Positions 58,925-64,000 of a stretch of DNA of 64,000 bases are shown piece after piece (position 1 is the stretch's first letter; each line of letters opens with the position of its first letter). Under the pieces are notes generated by a model that had not been told where the DNA came from, did not search any database, and saw only the letters and a program-made list of their open reading frames with translations. Both the position numbers and the translations under genes were made by a program. The stretch spans positions 1 through 64,000 of the forward strand of contig JAYZDF010000007.1 of NCBI GenBank assembly GCA_036337945.1. Direction: 5' to 3'. The stretch comes from JAYZDF01 sp036337945 (GTDB lineage: Bacteria; Myxococcota; Kuafuiibacteriia; Kuafuiibacteriales; Kuafuiibacteriaceae).

Positions 58925-60028
58925 ATGGATGCAGAACGTATACAGATGGCCTCAAGTTTGTTCTGTGGGCGGAGTTCTGAGCCCTGGCGTGACCGAGTCC
59001 ACGGCTGGTTTCAGATTTTTGATTCACTCTATCAGGTCAAACCCGCAAAGATGACGCCAGGAAACTTCAACGGTTATAACGCAGGGCCGAACCAGCATCG
59101 CTTTCGAGCTTTGGGGCCTGATCGTTCCGAAGCGCAATTGGCGGCACAACAACTTCTCGAGGATCTGTTCGGTGGCCGAATCCAAGAGATGACAACCAAG
59201 CTCGCTTCGACTTTTTGGGCTGCCTGGCCCAATGGGCGGTTTCTTATCCACAAAACCGTAGATCTGAACGACGGATTGATTTCAAAGCACCCTGATTGGG
59301 AAGAGAAGGTCAAGTTTGGGCAGTGGCGAGTCTATCATTTTGGTGAAATCAAGAAAGGCTTGCAGAGAGGACTTCCTGAGATCCTGGATGCTTTCCTGGG
59401 CCTTCAAAACGCACTTCTCGTTACGGTAACGGTATCAGTGGAGGCACAATTCTCAGTACGTCTGATGATGGCCATGGAAAAAGCCGCCTCCGGAGACTGG
59501 AAGAGCAGGAACCTACCGATGGTCTCACCGGATGACGTCCAAATGGCATCGATATCCATGACCTCGTTAGAGTCAGCAACATGCAAACGTGCGTACACGT
59601 TTATTCGAGGCCTTGTGCTTGGTCACCTTGAACCTACGCAAACGCTCGAAACGTACTTCACACCTCATGTTTGGCTCAACAACAAACGATATAACACATC
59701 GGAAATACGCGATTTATTAGCAAAAGAGCCATTCTTTGCCCAGAGTAGCGAGACGGGCATTACCGACATAAGTGAGATGAGTACCGAGAAGCTTCGTAAG
59801 AAAGTTCCGAAGCTACACTGGGAGCAGTTTGAAAAGTACTTAAAACACACCCAGCTTCGTCCACTAGTCCGAATTCGTACGACCGCGTTGGAATGCACGG
59901 TGGGTACGTACGATCCAAAAAATAGAACCTTTCGCAACCGAATCTCGGTCTTTTTGGTACTTGTGATCGATGAGGCGGAAGGCACAGGTCACGAATCGAT
60001 AAAAATTTCGGCCATATTTCAGAATTGA
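58925..60028 (+). CDS. uncharacterised soluble protein
   Basis: 367 residues, no signal peptide or membrane helix. The composition is that of a globular cytoplasmic protein with many Trp and Phe residues (SSEPWRDRVHGWFQIFDSLY, STFWAAWPNGRFLIH, PDWEEKVKFGQWRVYHFGE). No known catalytic motif is seen and I recognise no family. It is divergent from the psuG operon with 77 bases between starts. The next gene begins 51 bases after its stop and has its own promoter. Confidence 0.7.
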   Translation: MDAERIQMASSLFCGRSSEPWRDRVHGWFQIFDSLYQVKPAKMTPGNFNGYNAGPNQHRFRALGPDRSEAQLAAQQLLEDLFGGRIQEMTTKLASTFWAAWPNGRFLIHKTVDLNDGLISKHPDWEEKVKFGQWRVYHFGEIKKGLQRGLPEILDAFLGLQNALLVTVTVSVEAQFSVRLMMAMEKAASGDWKSRNLPMVSPDDVQMASISMTSLESATCKRAYTFIRGLVLGHLEPTQTLETYFTPHVWLNNKRYNTSEIRDLLAKEPFFAQSSETGITDISEMSTEKLRKKVPKLHWEQFEKYLKHTQLRPLVRIRTTALECTVGTYDPKNRTFRNRISVFLVLVIDEAEGTGHESIKISAIFQN

Positions 60029-60036
60029 CCGAATTT

Positions 60037-60065
60037 TTGAACCCTAGGGTGAAGGAGGGTACAGT
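60037..60065 (+). promoter_or_regulatory. sigma-70-type promoter for the DUF2330-like gene
   Basis: TTGAAC (60037-60042) and TACAGT (60060-60065) are separated by 17 bases. The start of transcription would fall at about 60072, 8 bases before the ATG, so the leader is too short for a Shine-Dalgarno sequence. Confidence 0.45.
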
Positions 60066-60079
60066 CAGGACGGTCCGGT

Positions 60080-61423
60080 ATGTATAAAAAGAACGTATTC
60101 ACCGCTTGGGTCATCAGCCTTACCTTCTGCCTAATACCGATAGCTGGAGCCTCCCCGCTAATTGGGCCGCAAACCACTCAAGCCAAAGTGTCTTCGGTTG
60201 AAGCCATCGTAGCATTTGACGGCAGCCAAGAGCAGCTTATCGAGAGAGTGGTTGTAAAAAAAGCAAAAGCAAGCGGTGGGAAGATTGGGTGGATTCGAGC
60301 CTTCCCATCTCGACCGACGATTTCCTCTGTTGAAGGCTCAATTTTCGAAGAAGCAGAAAGAGTTAGCCGCTCAGAAGAGCCCTATTATCAAACCGTTCGA
60401 GAGCTCGTCACTCACCCGTCTTTAATCACTCGAGTATATCGAGCCGTCGTGCCTTCAGCAGCAAATACAAAACGTAAACTGCCAAGTAATGAAGTAGTCA
60501 TCGACGAAGCCTCATTCGATTTCATAGAGGCAAACGTTGTCACTTCGACAATCAACGGCAGCAAGTCATTACCTTCAGAAATAGAAAGTTGGTTTGCTGA
60601 ATATGAATTAAAACCTACGCGTAACCAACGTCGAAAAATAATGCAGTACTGCGAGTTGGGGTGGGTTTTGGCATTATCAACTTTCGATTTGTCTTCTGTG
60701 ATTGATGAAGAATCTTTCACTCTGAGCACGACCAGCTATAGTTTTTCGACCCGTGAAGCAGTTCATCCCCATCTATTTTTAGTGCACCGAGAAACAGAAT
60801 TCCGGTACTGGATTGTATCTGATGTACCACTGCAGCCGGTAAATCTGTCTCTGGTTAGAACGAACGATCTCGAAGAGATCGAAAATAATAAAGGTGCGTT
60901 TATTGTTACGTCACAGCGAAAAGGTAGCTCAGCTGAGCTTCCCACCACCCTGAGCCAAAATTGGGCAGAGGAACAAGAAGAGGTCTACTTTGATAAAGCT
61001 ATTTTTGATAGCGACCAAGCCATTCTAGAACCTCAATACTTCACCCCTTTAGACAATGCGATGTCCAGTTATGACACAAGCTTCAGAGGAGATATCAAAG
61101 ACCTTCTTTTCTGTATCCTCTTGGGACTCGCACCGCTTTTTGTGTTGCCAGAATCCTGGTTGTTATATTGGTTGAGGCATCAGTCCAAGTTACAAAGAAC
61201 ACGAGTCAACCCCAACCCACTTGGAACCAAGCTCTGGTCCTTATACGCACTCGCAATCGGGATTTTTTGGGCCCTTAGCCAAACGGGTGCTGGGAGAGCT
61301 GCGGCGATTCTTCCGTTGTTGTTCGGGCTCCTTTCGATTCGTACCCAAGAAACGCCAAAAGGCCGAGTCATCGTAACATTCGCCAAGAAAAAGAAGCCTG
61401 TGCAGAAAAGAGGAGCAGAATAG
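60080..61423 (+). CDS. exported membrane protein, DUF2330-like
   Basis: 447 residues with a signal peptide (CLIPIAGAS). The mature N-terminal region (SSVEAIVAFDGSQEQLIERVVV, GGKIGWIRAFPSRPTISSV) recalls DUF2330 proteins, which are common and uncharacterised in Myxococcota-like genomes. Two or three hydrophobic helices end the protein (LLFCILLGLAPLFVLPESW, LYALAIGIFWALSQ, AAAILPLLFGLLSI) before a basic tail. The function is unknown. The exporter gene starts 171 bases later, with nothing else evident between. Confidence 0.65.
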   Translation: MYKKNVFTAWVISLTFCLIPIAGASPLIGPQTTQAKVSSVEAIVAFDGSQEQLIERVVVKKAKASGGKIGWIRAFPSRPTISSVEGSIFEEAERVSRSEEPYYQTVRELVTHPSLITRVYRAVVPSAANTKRKLPSNEVVIDEASFDFIEANVVTSTINGSKSLPSEIESWFAEYELKPTRNQRRKIMQYCELGWVLALSTFDLSSVIDEESFTLSTTSYSFSTREAVHPHLFLVHRETEFRYWIVSDVPLQPVNLSLVRTNDLEEIENNKGAFIVTSQRKGSSAELPTTLSQNWAEEQEEVYFDKAIFDSDQAILEPQYFTPLDNAMSSYDTSFRGDIKDLLFCILLGLAPLFVLPESWLLYWLRHQSKLQRTRVNPNPLGTKLWSLYALAIGIFWALSQTGAGRAAAILPLLFGLLSIRTQETPKGRVIVTFAKKKKPVQKRGAE

Positions 61424-61594
61424 CGTCTCTGCTTTACATAGATTTAGGGTGAACCGCCGCGAAACGTGAGACGTCTGGCCCTGACTTTCGGTTTTTCGAA
61501 AAGCATAAGCGCTTTATTGTAGTGCTTTTCAGAAAAAAGTGAGAGTGGTTTTTGGTCAGTTTGGGCAGCAAACCGACCAAAGGACGATACGTTT

Positions 61595-64000
61595 ATGTCG
61601 ACCGATTTCTCGACGTACAGCCGCGGAGTGGCAAAAGTTACGAGGTGGTGCCTTGACCACACGAAGACAACTGTCGGCGTGGCGACAAGTCTTCTGCTGC
61701 TGTCTGTATTCTTCATCAGCAAAATTCAAGTCGATTCAAGTCCCGAAACCTATATGGAAGGCGCGCCAGCGTGGAATGTATACGAGCAAATCAACAGAAG
61801 CTTTGGAGTCGGTGAAACGATCGTCATCGCAGTTCGAGAATCGGGCGGGACAATCTTCGATGCAGACTCTGTTCGAACAATCGCCCAAATCGATGAAAAA
61901 GTTTCCGAGATCCAGGCAGTCAAAAGGGTTCTTTCCATCGCGAGCGCTTCAGTCATTGGAAATGTGGGTTCGGCCGAAGCCGTCGATACCATCGACGTGG
62001 GTCGCCTTCTTCCTAGTGGACCGATCACGCCACAGAGCGCTCGGATTTTGGGTGAACGAATTGTCCAACATCAAATTTACCCAAAGGTGCTCGTTGATAA
62101 GTCACACGAAACAACCTTCCTTCTTGTCCAACTAGACCCTGAACTGAGTACCCGATTTAGCCGCTTAGATTTGGCGCGAAATATTAGAGATATCGCCGAT
62201 AGTTTTGCAACCGAGGATCGAAGCATTCATCTCGGTGGGCCACCTATGACCAAGGAGGCGATCGCACACGGTGTACTTCAGGATACCAAGACCTTCATCC
62301 CAGCAACCTTCGTTCTACTTTTTGTTCTTCTCTTCTTGATGTTCGGTGACGTTTTGGTTGGGCTCATCTCAATCACCAGTATCGGTTTCTCCACAATGGT
62401 CGTCGTTGGATGGTTGGGAATGATAGGAAGTAGCCTAAACATGGCCACAGTTCTGGTGCCGGTTATTATTCTAGTGATTGGATTGGCAGATAACATTCAC
62501 CTTCTGGTCGAATTACGTCGTCAATTTTCCCGGAAAAAAGACAGAAAAGAGGCGCTCATCGCGACAGTTGAAGCGCTTGCCCTTCCCTGCCTACTCACAT
62601 CGATCACTTCTGCAATCGGATTTTTGGTGCTCGTAAATAGCGGTATTGGACCCCTTCGCAGTCTTGGAGCCGGAGCGGCGCTGGGACTTACCTTGGCATA
62701 CGCTGCATCAATGTTTCTTACACCGGTACTGCTCTTATCGATTCGATACCCAAAACAGAGCAGCCGTGAATTTGTGGGTGCTCCAAAAATGGGACGCGCT
62801 CTTACAAACTTTGCCGTACTCACAGGAAAAAACGTTTTTTTCCCGGTTGGCGTTACTGGCCTCTTACTCGGAATATGTTTTGCTACTTTGAACTTGTTGG
62901 AGGTGAACTCGGATTTTATTGGATATCTTCCGCCAGAGCACAGGTTACGAAAAGATATCGATATAATCGGGCACACACTCGGAGGTTCAGACACACTGGA
63001 AGTTGTTATCCGAAGTAAAAAGGAAGGTACGTTCCTTGATCCGACTCTGCTGAAGCACATTGCAAAGGCGGAGGTTGAGGTACGAAAACTCGATGGGATT
63101 CATGGCGTTCTTAGTTTCGTAGATTACCTCAAGCTTGCAAATTCTCTACTCGATCCCGAACGTGGATATGCGATTCCACTCACAAGAAATGCCGTTTCTC
63201 AAGTGATGCTGCTCGAAGCAGAAGGCTTTCCTGCACTTGCTTCTCCGGACATGAAAGAGATTCGGATGAGTATTCAGGTACCAAACATGACCAGCGAGGA
63301 GGTTCGGAAACTAGTCTACCGAATCAAAACTACCGCTGAATCCAGTTTGAACATGAAAGAGCTGGAAGTCGTCGTCACCGGGATCCCACTGTTATTTGCA
63401 GATGTCGTAAATTATTTCGTCAAAAGCGCTGCAAGTAGTTTTGCTTTCATCATTTTCATCCTTTGGATCGCCATGATTTTTGGGTTCAAGAATTTCATGC
63501 TTTCTACCGTCGCGTTGATCCCCAGCGTTCTTCCCATCGGTATGACGTATGCAACCATGGTCTTGCTGGGTCTAAACTTTGACGCAAACAGTGCTATCGT
63601 TGGGTATCTCGGACTTGGGATCGCTGTCGACGATACCATTCACGTGATCACCCGGTATCAACGAGCACGCGAGCAAGGTGCACCAACAACGACTCGAGCG
63701 CTGAGATATGCATTGACACACGCTGGGCACCCTGTGGTGTTAACTTCTGTCCTCTTAGTGGTTGGATTTTTAGTACTGGCGCTCTCCTCATTTGTACCCA
63801 CAGTTCGAATTGGCCTTCTCGGTGCCATGCTCGTTCTTTACGCGGGTCTTCTTGACCTATGTTTATTGCCCAGCCTGCTCATCGGAGTCGATAGACTGAC
63901 GGCACAATTTGAACCAAAGGTTCAAAGTCGACCAAGCCCTCTCACGGGTGACTTCACGGCTGCCTCGTCCAGGCTCACATCTCTACCATCTACATTTGAA
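61595..64000 (+). CDS. RND/MMPL-family exporter (3' end beyond window)
   Basis: At least 802 residues from ATG 61595; the frame is open to the last base. The layout is that of HAE3/MMPL-type transporters: TM1 near the N-terminus, a periplasmic domain, helices TM2-6 (around residues 230-385), a second TM and periplasmic domain, then TM8-12. Conserved segments are GLADNIHLLVELRR in the first half and GIAVDDTIHVITRYQRAR in the second, where Asp residues carry protons. These proteins move lipids, hopanoids or hydrophobic compounds. No adaptor or TolC gene is visible upstream. Confidence 0.92.
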   Translation, partial: MSTDFSTYSRGVAKVTRWCLDHTKTTVGVATSLLLLSVFFISKIQVDSSPETYMEGAPAWNVYEQINRSFGVGETIVIAVRESGGTIFDADSVRTIAQIDEKVSEIQAVKRVLSIASASVIGNVGSAEAVDTIDVGRLLPSGPITPQSARILGERIVQHQIYPKVLVDKSHETTFLLVQLDPELSTRFSRLDLARNIRDIADSFATEDRSIHLGGPPMTKEAIAHGVLQDTKTFIPATFVLLFVLLFLMFGDVLVGLISITSIGFSTMVVVGWLGMIGSSLNMATVLVPVIILVIGLADNIHLLVELRRQFSRKKDRKEALIATVEALALPCLLTSITSAIGFLVLVNSGIGPLRSLGAGAALGLTLAYAASMFLTPVLLLSIRYPKQSSREFVGAPKMGRALTNFAVLTGKNVFFPVGVTGLLLGICFATLNLLEVNSDFIGYLPPEHRLRKDIDIIGHTLGGSDTLEVVIRSKKEGTFLDPTLLKHIAKAEVEVRKLDGIHGVLSFVDYLKLANSLLDPERGYAIPLTRNAVSQVMLLEAEGFPALASPDMKEIRMSIQVPNMTSEEVRKLVYRIKTTAESSLNMKELEVVVTGIPLLFADVVNYFVKSAASSFAFIIFILWIAMIFGFKNFMLSTVALIPSVLPIGMTYATMVLLGLNFDANSAIVGYLGLGIAVDDTIHVITRYQRAREQGAPTTTRALRYALTHAGHPVVLTSVLLVVGFLVLALSSFVPTVRIGLLGAMLVLYAGLLDLCLLPSLLIGVDRLTAQFEPKVQSRPSPLTGDFTAASSRLTSLPSTFE

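Overview
The window is a gene-dense chromosomal segment of roughly 50% GC with no integrase, transposase, rRNA or CRISPR array. It looks like a member of the Myxococcota or an allied deltaproteobacterial lineage. The evidence is several Ser/Thr protein kinases, three NtrC-type AAA+ regulators (one FHA-linked), many lipoproteins, a C-terminal Cys/TM/Arg tail of MYXO-CTERM type, a CxxC-x17-CxxC protein, PEGA-like modules, and frequent TTG and GTG starts. The exact taxon cannot be fixed from the sequence alone. No stretch longer than about 300 bases lacks a gene; the longest gap is 53001-53254.

Layout. 1-2.2 kb: the 3' part of an AAA+ regulator and two HAD hydrolases in tandem. 2.2-6.3 kb: plsX with a class II glutamine amidotransferase, then an M20 dipeptidase and a low-molecular-weight phosphatase. 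6.4-15.4 kb: a Cys-rich lipoprotein, a GH31 glycosidase, an Ig-like lipoprotein, a thioesterase, a kinase, a HAD-IB phosphatase, a LarA-type protein and a Cys-motif protein. 15.6-23.6 kb: a very large lipoprotein with a sorting-like tail, an NtrC-type response regulator, a CAAX-type protease, a PaaZ/BoxD-like aldehyde dehydrogenase, a 7Fe ferredoxin and an RlmL-like methyltransferase. 23.6-29 kb: a glutamate/dicarboxylate symporter, serC, a lytic-transglycosylase-like protein that has lost its catalytic Glu, and an OmpA-domain protein.

29-36.3 kb: a minus-strand block resembling a detached set of type III secretion accessory genes (an inner-rod-like protein, a FliA-like sigma factor, a TPR chaperone-like protein and a Gly/Ala-rich candidate secreted protein). 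It lies downstream of a Ser/Thr kinase operon. 36.4-40.8 kb: a double-AAA ATPase, two tRNA-Ser genes, and a receiver-like/J-domain/TPR protein. 40.9-47.6 kb: a tightly packed operon (PRMT-like methyltransferase, EF-hand protein with an Arg/Pro/Gly tail, RluA synthase, a thioredoxin-like protein without cysteines, FtsB-like, GGDEF and PIN-PhoH proteins) in which most junctions overlap.

47.7-64 kb: a 5'-nucleotidase-like lipoprotein, an SDR reductase, lexA with a readable promoter and operator, a repeat-rich zinc-motif protein, an FHA/AAA+ regulator, two envelope proteins with a Ser/Thr kinase, psuG with two unknown genes, and three plus-strand genes ending in an RND/MMPL exporter that runs off the window.

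The most unusual observation is the PRMT homologue. It keeps the SAM site, both double-E-loop glutamates and the THW loop. Its immediate downstream neighbour ends in an RG/RP-rich tail of the kind PRMTs methylate in eukaryotes, so the two are a candidate bacterial arginine-methylation enzyme and substrate pair.
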